From positions 124,001 to 188,000 of the forward strand of contig CAJUCD010000002.1 in assembly GCA_910585045.1 (NCBI GenBank): DNA of 64,000 nt, written 5' to 3'. Numbering within the stretch: position 1 is the first letter of the stretch; each line of letters starts with the position of its first letter. Of this stretch, positions 1 to 8,084 are shown in pieces. The notes beneath the pieces are model-generated. The model saw only the letters and a program-made list of their open reading frames with translations, made no database searches and was not told the origin of the DNA. Origin of the DNA: an uncultured Bacilli bacterium. Lineage in GTDB: Bacteria; Bacillota_I; Bacilli_A; RF39; UBA660. The position numbers and the translations under genes were made by a program.

Positions 1-726
1 GCAAGTGAAGTTTATATACGTAATAAATTGAAAACTTGTGTAGAGCTAGGAATTGAAGGCAATTTGTATCATTTTGAAGAAAATGCTCAGCAAGAAGAAA
101 TAATTGCCAAAATTAAAAATTTAAATGAAGATAAAAAAGTTCACGGAATTATTATTCAAAGTCCTGTTCCAAAAAAATATGATGAAGATTTATTAAATAG
201 TTATATACTAAAAGAAAAAGATGTTGATGGTTTTGGGATTTATAATGTCGGAAGCTTAACAGCAAATAAAGAAGAAATGTTAGCGGCTACTCCTGCAGGA
301 GTTATTAAAATGCTAGAGAGTGAAAATATTAAGATTAGTGGAAAACATGTAGTGATGGTTGGAAGAAGTAAAATTGTAGGGAGACCACTAGCAATGATGT
401 TTTTAAATAGAGATGCGACTGTGACAATAGCACATTCGAAAACAGAAAATTTAAAAGATATTACTAAATTAGCAGATATTTTAGTGGTAGCTATAGGTAA
501 ACCGTTATTTATTAAAAAAGGTTTTATAAAAAAAGGGGCAGTTGTTATTGATGTTGGTATTAATCGCCTTAGTGATAAAATAGTTGGAGATGTAGATTTT
601 TTAGATGTTAAGAAAAAAACATCATTTATTACACCAGTTCCAGGTGGAGTTGGACCAATGACTATTACAATGTTGCTAGCAAATGTGGTTGATAGTGCGA
701 AAAAAGCAAAAGAAAGAGGTAAATAA
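1..726 (+). CDS. folD: FolD, methylene-THF dehydrogenase/cyclohydrolase (5' end missing)
   Basis: This bifunctional cytosolic enzyme interconverts 5,10-methylene-, methenyl- and 10-formyl-tetrahydrofolate. The reading frame is open from base 1, so the gene starts before the window and 241 codons are visible. The first residues read ASEVYIRNK, which carries the family's catalytic Tyr and Lys. Further on come the substrate region (QSPVP, DVDGF), the Rossmann motif VGRSKIVGRP, VIDVGINR and the C-terminal signature TPVPGGVGPMT. An internal TTG at base 28 could be mistaken for a start, but it encodes the Leu after the catalytic Lys. glyA follows after 2 bases, so the two folate C1 enzymes are very probably cotranscribed. 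Confidence 0.95.
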   Translation, partial: ASEVYIRNKLKTCVELGIEGNLYHFEENAQQEEIIAKIKNLNEDKKVHGIIIQSPVPKKYDEDLLNSYILKEKDVDGFGIYNVGSLTANKEEMLAATPAGVIKMLESENIKISGKHVVMVGRSKIVGRPLAMMFLNRDATVTIAHSKTENLKDITKLADILVVAIGKPLFIKKGFIKKGAVVIDVGINRLSDKIVGDVDFLDVKKKTSFITPVPGGVGPMTITMLLANVVDSAKKAKERGK

Positions 727-728
727 TA

Positions 729-1952
729 ATGGATAAAAAAATAAAAGAAGCTTTAGAAAAAGAAATGAAAAGGCAACAAAATAATGTTGAACTTATTGCG
801 TCTGAGAATTATGTTTCAAAGAGTGTTTTGGAATTACAGGGAAGTATATTTACAAATAAGTATGCTGAGGGTTATCCAAAAAAAAGATATTATGGTGGAT
901 GTGTTAATGTTGATACTGTAGAGGAATTAGCAATTTCTTATGTTACAGAGTTGTTTGGTGCTAAATATGCTAATGTGCAACCTCATAGTGGTTCTAGTGC
1001 TAATATGGCAGTGTATAGAGCATTATTAACTCCTGGTGATAAAGTTTTGGGAATGAATTTAAGCCATGGTGGACATTTAACACATGGACATACAATTAAT
1101 TTTAGTGGTATGGATTATGAATTTGTGGCTTATAATTTAAATAGTGAAACTGAAATGTTAGATTATGAAGAAATTCGTGAGATTGCTTTAAGAGAGAAGC
1201 CTAAAATGATTGTAGCAGGTGCTAGTGCTTATTCAAGAGAAATTGATTTTAAAAAGTTTAGAAGTATTGCTGATGAAGTTGGAGCTTTGTTATTTGTAGA
1301 TATGGCTCATATAGCAGGTTTAGTAGCAGCAGGTTTACATCAAAATCCGGTTTTATATGCTGATGTAGTTTCTTCAACAACTCATAAAACTCTTAGAGGG
1401 CCAAGAGGGGGAATAATTTTAACTAATGATGAAGAAATTATTAAAAAAATTAATAAAGTAGTATTCCCTGGTATTCAAGGTGGTCCATTAATGCATGTTA
1501 TTGCAGCTAAGGCTCAATGCTTTTATGAAGCTTTACAACCTGATTTTAAAGAATATGCGAAACAAATTATTAAAAATACAGCAGTTTTAGCAGATACTTT
1601 AAAAGATAAAGGATTTAAATTAGTTTCAGGTGGTACTGATAATCATTTAATCTTAGTTAATGTTAAAGAATCTATTGGTATTACTGGTCAAGAGGCAGAG
1701 AATATTTTAGATGAAATATATATAACTGTTAATAAGAATACTGTTCCTAATGAGACTGAATCTCCTCAAAAAACTAGTGGAATTCGTGTTGGTGCAGCAG
1801 CGATGACTACAAGAGGTTTAAAAGAGGCAGAATTTAAAAAGATTGGTGAAATTATAGCGGAAGCTCTTAGAAATAAAGACGATCATGATGTTTTAGAAAA
1901 ACTTGGTAAAGAAGTTTTAGAATTAACAGATAATTTTCCGATTTATAAATAG
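729..1952 (+). CDS. glyA: Serine hydroxymethyltransferase
   Basis: A PLP enzyme that converts serine and THF to glycine and methylene-THF, feeding folD upstream and thymidylate synthesis. At 407 residues it is of normal bacterial length. The N-terminal ELIASENYVS motif, the PHSGSSAN phosphate-binding region and the PLP lysine (K220 in STTHKTLRGPRGG) are intact, followed by GGPLMHVIAAKA. The ATG lies 2 bases after folD. A dTMP kinase-like gene follows after 12 bases, so the group links one-carbon supply with thymidylate metabolism. Confidence 0.97.
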   Translation: MDKKIKEALEKEMKRQQNNVELIASENYVSKSVLELQGSIFTNKYAEGYPKKRYYGGCVNVDTVEELAISYVTELFGAKYANVQPHSGSSANMAVYRALLTPGDKVLGMNLSHGGHLTHGHTINFSGMDYEFVAYNLNSETEMLDYEEIREIALREKPKMIVAGASAYSREIDFKKFRSIADEVGALLFVDMAHIAGLVAAGLHQNPVLYADVVSSTTHKTLRGPRGGIILTNDEEIIKKINKVVFPGIQGGPLMHVIAAKAQCFYEALQPDFKEYAKQIIKNTAVLADTLKDKGFKLVSGGTDNHLILVNVKESIGITGQEAENILDEIYITVNKNTVPNETESPQKTSGIRVGAAAMTTRGLKEAEFKKIGEIIAEALRNKDDHDVLEKLGKEVLELTDNFPIYK

Positions 1953-1964
1953 GAGTGATGCAAA

Positions 1965-2636
1965 TTGAGTAAAGGCAAGTTAATTGTTATTGAAGGAACA
2001 GATTGTTCTGGCAAACAAACACAAAGTGAATTATTAGCACAGAATATGCGAGAAATCGGATATAAAGTAGTGAGTTTTAGTTTTCCAAATTATGCATCGC
2101 CAACAGGGCAAATAATTGGAGAAGCTTATTTGGGCAAAAGTGGTAATTCAGTATTTAGTGAGGGAATAGAAAATGTTGACCCGAAAATTTCTAGTCTTTA
2201 CTATGCAGCGGATAGAGTGTATAATATTGAAGTCATTAAAAATTATTTGGATAATGATTATATTGTTATTTTAAATAGATATGTTGAGTCTAATATGGCT
2301 TTTCAAGGTGGTAAAATTAAAGATATAAAAGAAAGAAATATGATGTATGAATGGTTAGATAATCTAGAATTTGTATTGTTAGAATTACCAAGACCAGATT
2401 TAGTAATATTTCTTTATTTACCATATGAACATGTTTGTATGTTAAAAGAAAAAAGAGGAGAAAAAGCTAATCATAATATGCTTAGAATGGCAGAGATTGC
2501 TTATGTTGAATTAGCAAATATTTATGATTACTTAAAAATTAATTGCTTAAATAATGCAACTCTTAGACCAATTAATGATATTGCAAAAGAGATATTAGGC
2601 AAAGTAGAATTATTTTTAAAGATGGAAGTGAAATAA
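1965..2636 (+). CDS. tmk: Thymidylate kinase family protein
   Basis: Predicted to phosphorylate dTMP to dTDP. The P-loop is EGTDCSGKQTQ near residues 10-20, followed by FSFPNYASPTG, YAADR and LNRYVESN, which are hallmarks of the TMK fold. The 223 residues and the GTDCSGK variant resemble the divergent TMK clade seen in some Firmicutes rather than the B. subtilis type. The start is TTG at 1965, with AGGAGTGA about 8 bases upstream. The stop overlaps the queA ATG by one base (TAATG), indicating translational coupling. A related deoxynucleoside kinase activity cannot be excluded. Confidence 0.85.
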   Translation: MSKGKLIVIEGTDCSGKQTQSELLAQNMREIGYKVVSFSFPNYASPTGQIIGEAYLGKSGNSVFSEGIENVDPKISSLYYAADRVYNIEVIKNYLDNDYIVILNRYVESNMAFQGGKIKDIKERNMMYEWLDNLEFVLLELPRPDLVIFLYLPYEHVCMLKEKRGEKANHNMLRMAEIAYVELANIYDYLKINCLNNATLRPINDIAKEILGKVELFLKMEVK

Positions 2637-3658
2637 TGAATTTAAGTGACTTTGATTATGAATTACCTTCGGAGTTGATTGCCCAGACTCCATTAAAAAA
2701 AAGAGATGAATCTAAATTATTAGTACTTGATAAAATGACAGGAAGTATTAATCATAAACATTTTGAGAGTATTATTGATGAACTTAATTCAGGAGATGTT
2801 TTAGTTTTAAATGATACAAAAGTTATTCCAGCACGATTAATAGGTGTAAAATCTGAGACAGGTGCTGTCATTGAACTTTTATTGTTAAAAGATTTAGGTG
2901 AGGATAACTGGGAGTGTTTGGCGAGACCTGCTAAGAGATTAAAGGTAGGTACAATTATTACTTTCAGTGAAGAATTACAAGCTAAAGTGTTAGAGAAATT
3001 AGATGAAGGTTTAGTACATGTTGAATTGATATATAAGGGCATTTTGATGGAAATCTTAGATAGATTAGGAGAAATGCCGCTTCCTCCTTATATTCATGAA
3101 CATTTAGAAGATAAAAATCGTTATCAGACTGTTTATGCTAAGAATGTTGGGAGTGCAGCAGCACCTACGGCAGGTCTTCATTTTACAGAAGAACTTTTAG
3201 AAAAAGTGGAATCTAAAGGTGTTGAAATATTATTTGTTACTTTACATGTAGGTTTAGGAACATTTAGACCTGTAGAAGTGGATAACATCTTAGAGCATCA
3301 TATGCATAGTGAGTATTATCAAATGACTGATATTGTGGCTGAAAAACTAAATAAAGCTAAAAAAGAGCATAGAAAAATATATGCAGTTGGAACAACAACA
3401 ACTAGAGTTTTGGAAACAATAGCTCATAAATATGAACAGTTTAAAGCTTGTAGTGGAAATACTGAGATATTTATATATCCTGGTTATGAATTTAAAGCTA
3501 TTAATGGTCTTATAACTAATTTCCATTTACCTAAATCAACATTGTTAATGTTAGTGAGTGCTCTTTCAACAAGAGAAATTATTTTAAATGCTTATAAGGA
3601 AGCAATAAAAAATAAATATCGTTTTTTCTCGTTTGGTGATGCAATGTTTATAAAATAG
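2636..3658 (+). CDS. queA: S-adenosylmethionine:tRNA ribosyltransferase-isomerase
   Basis: Builds epoxyqueuosine on tRNA by transferring ribose from SAM to preQ1 at the wobble base. The N-terminus DFDYELPSELIAQTPL, then VLNDTKVIPARL, AAPTAGLHFT, LHVGLGTFRPV and NFHLPKSTLLMLVSAL are all diagnostic. At 340 residues the protein is full length. It is the last gene of the folD-glyA-tmk run and is followed by a strong hairpin terminator. Its usual partner tgt is not in the window. Confidence 0.96.
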   Translation: MNLSDFDYELPSELIAQTPLKKRDESKLLVLDKMTGSINHKHFESIIDELNSGDVLVLNDTKVIPARLIGVKSETGAVIELLLLKDLGEDNWECLARPAKRLKVGTIITFSEELQAKVLEKLDEGLVHVELIYKGILMEILDRLGEMPLPPYIHEHLEDKNRYQTVYAKNVGSAAAPTAGLHFTEELLEKVESKGVEILFVTLHVGLGTFRPVEVDNILEHHMHSEYYQMTDIVAEKLNKAKKEHRKIYAVGTTTTRVLETIAHKYEQFKACSGNTEIFIYPGYEFKAINGLITNFHLPKSTLLMLVSALSTREIILNAYKEAIKNKYRFFSFGDAMFIK

Positions 3659-3667
3659 ATAATTAGT

Positions 3668-3705
3668 AAAAAAAGCATTTTCTTTTTTAGAGAATGCTTT
3701 TTAGT
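3668..3705. terminator. Rho-independent terminator after queA, possibly bidirectional
   Basis: The arms AAAAAGCATTTTCT and AGAGAATGCTTTTT pair over 14 positions with one G-T wobble and a TTTT loop. The A-run on the left and T-run on the right allow use by queA (plus) and by the convergent regulator gene (minus). Confidence 0.85.
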
Positions 3706-3729
3706 TTTAAAAAATATAATTTGGTTAAA

Positions 3730-4200
3730 CTAGTCTAAATAAATAGGATTGTCAACTTTTCCTAAAAGATAGTCTGCTGATAAATTATTTTTTTGACAGA
3801 TATTATATAAGTATGTCGTTAAAATTTTATTTTTATCATTGAGATAAGCCCATATAGTAGAAACTGTTGTGCCAGCATCAATAGCCAGCGATTCTAATTT
3901 CAGATGATTTTTTTCTTTAAAATTTTTGAGGTTTTCTGATAATTTGTTAAAGTTCATTGGCTTATATTCTATATTACTTTTCTCAGTATAAAAGTTGAAT
4001 AGATAATCTATTCCTATATTATAAAAGTTAGCTATTAAGTCAAGTTTTTCTAAAGGGATTTCTACTCTAGCTGATTCCCAGTTTGCATAAGTTGCTCTTT
4101 TAATATTTAATTTTAAGCATAAATCTTCTTGCTTTAACTTTTGCTCAATTCTTAAATAATGAAGTTTATTAGCTATAATTATAAGAGGTTCGTTTTTCAT
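3730..4200 (-). CDS. XRE-family regulator with two HTH domains
   Basis: A 156-residue DNA-binding protein with two Cro/C1-type helix-turn-helix units in tandem. The first covers roughly residues 10-70 (LRIEQKLKQEDLCLKLNIKRATYANWE). The second, about residues 85-150, reads LKNFKEKNHLKLESLAIDAG with TVSTIWAYLND after it. Both halves end with a YLF/YLLG motif, suggesting internal duplication. There is no sensor or membrane domain. The gene is divergent from surface protein A across a 184-bp interval containing a consensus promoter and a palindrome, so it probably regulates that gene and itself. This is inferred from position only. Confidence 0.8.
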   Translation of the reverse strand: MKNEPLIIIANKLHYLRIEQKLKQEDLCLKLNIKRATYANWESARVEIPLEKLDLIANFYNIGIDYLFNFYTEKSNIEYKPMNFNKLSENLKNFKEKNHLKLESLAIDAGTTVSTIWAYLNDKNKILTTYLYNICQKNNLSADYLLGKVDNPIYLD

Positions 4201-4283
4201 TATACATCACAGATTAATTGTCTCATTTTAGCGTTTAAAAATGAATTGTCAAAACTCATATGTGCTCGTTCACGAAAAAAAAC

Positions 4284-4312
4284 TTGACAAATAGTATAGG
4301 TGATATTATAAT
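4284..4312 (+). promoter_or_regulatory. Consensus sigma-A promoter of surface protein A
   Basis: TTGACA (4284-4289) and TATAAT (4307-4312) match the consensus exactly and are separated by 17 bp. They point at the gene starting at 4385, which implies a leader of about 65 nt. Confidence 0.85.
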
Positions 4313-4343
4313 TTTAGTATAAATGATAAATTTCTAATATAAT

Positions 4344-4353
4344 TGAGCGCTCA
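4344..4353. promoter_or_regulatory. Perfect 10-bp palindrome, candidate operator
   Basis: TGAGCGCTCA is a perfect palindrome in A+T-rich DNA. It lies about 25 bp downstream of the likely start point of the surface-protein transcript, a good position for a repressor such as the divergent double-HTH protein. A looser related element (TGCTCGTTCA) lies at about 4263-4272, just before the -35. Binding is inferred. Confidence 0.45.
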
Positions 4354-4384
4354 TTATTTAGAATCAGAGAAAAGAGGATAAATA

Positions 4385-5656
4385 ATGAAATTAGAAAAGT
4401 TAGGTAAAAATTATAGAAAAGAAGTAATAGGAGGTTTGATAGTAATAAGTGTAATAGGAGTATTAGGATTTAATTTAACAAAAGCTAAGTATCAGAATAT
4501 TGAAGATATAGAATTAGTAAAAGGCGAAGTTAATTATAAATTACCAGATTTTAAAATGATGGCAATGTATAAAAGTGATGATGGCAGTTATGAAGAAGTA
4601 AGTGAATTACCAGGAAATAACTATAAGATAAATGAAAGTAAGAGTTATTGTACAATAAATAATGTAGATAAAGATAATAGTGCAAAACTATATACAGATA
4701 AATATGGCCAACATGTAATAGGAAATATAAGCAAGAACGATAAATGCTATTTATATTTTGATAAGAATACAGAAGTAGTAAGTACAGTCTTAGGAAATAT
4801 TGAAGTAAATAACTATACTCCAGACTTTAGTGTAACAGCAACAACAGATGAAGGAATATTTAAAGCTGAAGATAATGATGGAGTAAGCTATTACTGGAGG
4901 GGAGCAGCAACTACAAACTATTTAAAGTTTGGCGGATATTGTTGGCGCATAATTCGTATTAACGGTGATGGAACGATGAGATTAATCTATGATGGAACAA
5001 CATGCCATAAAAATGGCGAAGTAACAACAGATAGTATAGCAGTAGCAAATATAGCGTACAATGCAGCATTTGGCAAGTCAGAATATGTAGGATGGACATA
5101 TACTGAGGGCTTACAAAGGCCAAATAGTACAATAGAAGGAACAAATGCACCAATTAAAACAGTTCTGGAAAATTGGTATAACAATAATTTAAAGAGCTAT
5201 GAAGAAAAAATAGCAGATGGAAAATTTTGTAATGATAGAAACGTTCAAAGTGGGCAAAGTTGGTTAAGCACATCAAGTAATACATACTATTACGCACCCA
5301 GCGCAAGAACATATACAAATTATGCACCAACACTATGCTGCACAGTGCTAGATACATATATATTAAAAGTAGGACTTATAATATCAGATGAAGTAATGTA
5401 TGCTGGAGGCAAAAATGTTGACAATGACTCATACTACCTATATAATGGCCAGAATTATTGGACTATGACTCCACACAGTTGGCTTGTAGGAACAGTTGCC
5501 AGTTGGGTTTGGGCGTTCTATGTACATTCAACTGGCTACTTCAATGCTTACGGAGTAGACAATAAGTTTGGTGTGCGCCCTGTAATAAATTTGCGTTCTG
5601 ATATTAAGATTTCTGGAAATGGAACAAAGGATAATCCATATGTTGTTTTAAATTAG
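4385..5656 (+). CDS. Surface protein A: membrane-anchored protein with a variable lectin-like C-terminal domain
   Basis: A 423-residue protein with a short basic N-terminus and one hydrophobic segment (about residues 15-34), so it is probably secreted or anchored. From about residue 150 it carries a Cys-containing domain (YCWRIIRINGDGTMRLIYDG, CNDRNVQSG, ending FGVRPVINL and NPYV) shared with surface protein B at 59328. The ending WTM-P...FG(V/I)RPV resembles C-type-lectin-fold targets of diversity-generating retroelements. A and B differ most between WTM-P and FG-RP, while the flanks are conserved. The four shared Cys fit an extracellular, disulfide-bonded fold. No LPXTG or prepilin motif is seen. 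The function is unknown; adhesion is a guess. Confidence 0.75.
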   Translation: MKLEKLGKNYRKEVIGGLIVISVIGVLGFNLTKAKYQNIEDIELVKGEVNYKLPDFKMMAMYKSDDGSYEEVSELPGNNYKINESKSYCTINNVDKDNSAKLYTDKYGQHVIGNISKNDKCYLYFDKNTEVVSTVLGNIEVNNYTPDFSVTATTDEGIFKAEDNDGVSYYWRGAATTNYLKFGGYCWRIIRINGDGTMRLIYDGTTCHKNGEVTTDSIAVANIAYNAAFGKSEYVGWTYTEGLQRPNSTIEGTNAPIKTVLENWYNNNLKSYEEKIADGKFCNDRNVQSGQSWLSTSSNTYYYAPSARTYTNYAPTLCCTVLDTYILKVGLIISDEVMYAGGKNVDNDSYYLYNGQNYWTMTPHSWLVGTVASWVWAFYVHSTGYFNAYGVDNKFGVRPVINLRSDIKISGNGTKDNPYVVLN

Positions 5657-5667
5657 AGAAATATGAT

Positions 5668-5708
5668 AAAAAAAATAAAAGATAGGCATTGATTCTTTTA
5701 TTTTTTTG
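5668..5708 (+). terminator. A/T-stem terminator after surface protein A
   Basis: An A8-TAAAAGAT arm pairs with ATTCTTTTATTTTTTT around the loop AGGCATTG. The stem is almost purely A-T but long, and it ends in a T-run. Confidence 0.6.
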
Positions 5709-5742
5709 TTTTTAATGATATAATTTTCTTAGGTGGTTATGT

Positions 5743-6273
5743 ATGAAAATTTATTTAGTTGCAGGTAAAAGTGGTAGTGGAAAAGGTGAAGTTGCAAAAC
5801 TTATTAAAAAGTATTATATTTCTAAAAAAGCAAAACCTTTTATTACTGAATATAGTAAATATTTAAAGATGTACGCCAAAGATATTTTGAATTGGGATGG
5901 TGGAGAACCTAAACCTCGTAAATTTTTGCAAGATATAGGTGTTACTATAAGAGAAAATATGGATATGCCAAAAATGCTTATTAATAGAATGATTGAAGAT
6001 ATAAAGATTTATGATTTATATTATGATGTAGTAATTATTAGTGATGTTAGATATCCAGAAGAAATTGAAGAAATGAAAAAACATTTTAATGATGTTAAAG
6101 CTATATATGTGATTAATCAATTTGGACCTAGTAAACTAGCTTTAAATGAGCAAATGCATGTTACGGAGACTGCATTAGAGAATTATGGTAATTTTGATAT
6201 AACTTTAACTAATGATACTTTAGATACATTAGATAATAAAATTTATAATTATTTAGATAGTGAGGGAGAGTAA
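5743..6273 (+). CDS. P-loop deoxynucleoside monophosphate kinase-like protein
   Basis: A 176-residue cytosolic P-loop protein with Walker A AGKSGSGKGEV at residues 7-17. The motif VVIISDVRYPEEIEEM near residue 100 resembles the DxRxxxE motif of phage-type dNMP kinases and some dephospho-CoA-kinase-fold proteins. There is no zinc finger or lid like that of guanylate kinase. The gene starts with ATG behind AGGTGG, and its TAA directly abuts the alaS ATG, so the two are cotranscribed. The substrate is not determinable from sequence; nucleotide phosphorylation is the best guess. Confidence 0.65.
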   Translation: MKIYLVAGKSGSGKGEVAKLIKKYYISKKAKPFITEYSKYLKMYAKDILNWDGGEPKPRKFLQDIGVTIRENMDMPKMLINRMIEDIKIYDLYYDVVIISDVRYPEEIEEMKKHFNDVKAIYVINQFGPSKLALNEQMHVTETALENYGNFDITLTNDTLDTLDNKIYNYLDSEGE

Positions 6274-8025
6274 ATGAATTTAAAAGATGCATATATAAAT
6301 TATTTTAAAAAACATGGGCATGTACAAATTCCTAGTGCACCATTGATACCAGAAAATGATCCATCTGTTTTATTTAATACAGCTGGAATGCAACCTTTAA
6401 TTCCATATTTAATGGGTAAAGAACATCCAGAAGGAAAAAGGCTAGTAGACTATCAAAAGTGTGTAAGACTTACAGATTTAGATAGTATTGGAGATAAAAC
6501 TCATCATACTTTCTTTGAAATGTTAGGTAATTGGAGTTTAGGAGATTATTTTAAAAAGGAAAGTATTCAATATAGCTATGAGTTTTTGACAGAGACTTTA
6601 AATATTCCAGTGGAAAAATTAGCGGTGACAGTTTTTGCGGGAAATGATGATATTCCACGTGATGAAGTTAGTGCTGATGTTTGGCGTAGTTTAGGAATTA
6701 GTGAAGATAGAATTGCTTATCTTGGAGTAGAAGATAACTTCTGGATTGCAGGAGAATCTGGTCCTTGTGGTGGCGATACAGAAATCTTTTATTTTAGAAG
6801 TACTGATGAAGTTCCAGCTGAATTTGACCCTAAAGATGAACGTTGGGTGGAAATTTGGAATAATGTTTTTATGGAATTTAATAAGGATGAAAATGGTAAA
6901 ATAACTGAACTTCCTAGTAAAAATGTTGATACAGGAATGGGTTTAGAACGTGTTGTAGCAGTACTTGAGGGTGTAGATGATAATTATAAAACTTCTATTT
7001 GGAAAGAAATCATAGAGACTATAGAAATGGTTAGTAAAAAAACTTATGTTGGTAATGAGCTTAGTATGCGAATTATTGCTGATCATATTAGAACTAGTGT
7101 ATTTATAGCTGCTGATAGAGCGTTAGTTAAACCTAGTAATACAGATCAAGGATATATTTTAAGACGTTTAATTAGAAGGGCTATTCGTCATGGTAAAAAA
7201 TTAGAAATTGATATGAATAGTGATTGGCTTGCTATAATTGCTAAGGAAGTAATTAAGAAGTATGAGAACTATTATAGTGAAATTAAAGATAATAAAGAGA
7301 TAGTTTTAGATGTATTAAGAAATGAAAGTTTAAAATTTAATCGAACTTTAGAAAAGGGTTTGAGGGAATTTGCTAAAATGTTGAAACATTTAGATGGTAA
7401 TATAATTGATAAAGATAATGCTTTTAAATTATATGATACTTATGGTTTTCCAATTGAACTTACAGAAGAAATGGCAACTGAGCATAATATGAGTGTTGAT
7501 GTTGAAGGTTTTTATGATAAATTTAGGGCTCATCAAGAAAAGTCACGTACAGCTAGTGCAGGTAAGTTTAAAGGTGGTTTAGCTGGTGATGGAGAAACTG
7601 AAACAAAGTATCATACAGCAACTCATCTACTTAACGCAGCATTAAAAATAGTTGTAGGACCTGACGTTCATCAAAGAGGAAGTAATATTACTCCTGAGAG
7701 AATGCGTTTTGATTTTTCTTGTGATCATAAGCTAACTGATGAAGAAAAACATGAAGTAGAGAAGTTAGTTAATGATTGGATAAAAGCAGATATTCCAGTA
7801 ACTATGGAAACTATGGCTAAAGACGAAGCTGTAAAAAGTGGAGCAGAGGCTATGTTTATTGAAAAGTATGCTGATATTGTTAATGTTTATAGTATTGGTG
7901 ATGTTTCAAAGGAGATTTGTGGAGGACCACATGTTAATAGTACTAGTGAATTAGGTGTATTTAGAATTAAAAAAGAAGAAGCTAGTAGTGCTGGTGTTAG
8001 AAGAATAAAGGCTGTATTAGAATAG
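6274..8025 (+). CDS. alaS: Alanyl-tRNA synthetase, short form
   Basis: Charges tRNA-Ala. The class II catalytic core fills about residues 1-430 (FNTAGMQPL, FFEMLGNWSLGDYFKKE, GGDTEIFYF, DTGMGLERV). An editing domain follows, with zinc ligands H447/H451 (HTATHLL) and C549/H553 (CGGPH). At 583 residues it is about 290 shorter than usual: the DHHA1/C-Ala tail is absent, and the barrel between the core and the editing site is reduced to a short linker (KFKGGLAGDGETETKYH). From memory, this layout and linker resemble AlaRS of Patescibacteria/CPR. The stop lies in a terminator hairpin, and no downstream fragment supplies the missing part. Confidence 0.93.
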   Translation: MNLKDAYINYFKKHGHVQIPSAPLIPENDPSVLFNTAGMQPLIPYLMGKEHPEGKRLVDYQKCVRLTDLDSIGDKTHHTFFEMLGNWSLGDYFKKESIQYSYEFLTETLNIPVEKLAVTVFAGNDDIPRDEVSADVWRSLGISEDRIAYLGVEDNFWIAGESGPCGGDTEIFYFRSTDEVPAEFDPKDERWVEIWNNVFMEFNKDENGKITELPSKNVDTGMGLERVVAVLEGVDDNYKTSIWKEIIETIEMVSKKTYVGNELSMRIIADHIRTSVFIAADRALVKPSNTDQGYILRRLIRRAIRHGKKLEIDMNSDWLAIIAKEVIKKYENYYSEIKDNKEIVLDVLRNESLKFNRTLEKGLREFAKMLKHLDGNIIDKDNAFKLYDTYGFPIELTEEMATEHNMSVDVEGFYDKFRAHQEKSRTASAGKFKGGLAGDGETETKYHTATHLLNAALKIVVGPDVHQRGSNITPERMRFDFSCDHKLTDEEKHEVEKLVNDWIKADIPVTMETMAKDEAVKSGAEAMFIEKYADIVNVYSIGDVSKEICGGPHVNSTSELGVFRIKKEEASSAGVRRIKAVLE

Positions 8026-8040
8026 TCTTTATTTTTTATT
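8004..8040 (+). terminator. Terminator overlapping the end of alaS
   Basis: The arms AATAAAGGCT (8004-8013) and AGTCTTTATT (8024-8033) form a 10-bp stem with one G-T pair, followed by a T-rich run. The alaS stop codon lies inside the hairpin. Confidence 0.65.
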
Positions 8041-8084
8041 TAAAATATGGTATGATATAAAAGAATAAGAAAAAGGTGAAGTTG

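Noticed and set aside
4385..5656. Surface protein A as a type IV pilin
   Set aside because: The N-terminal hydrophobic segment lacks the prepilin peptidase motif (G/A-F-T-L-x-E).
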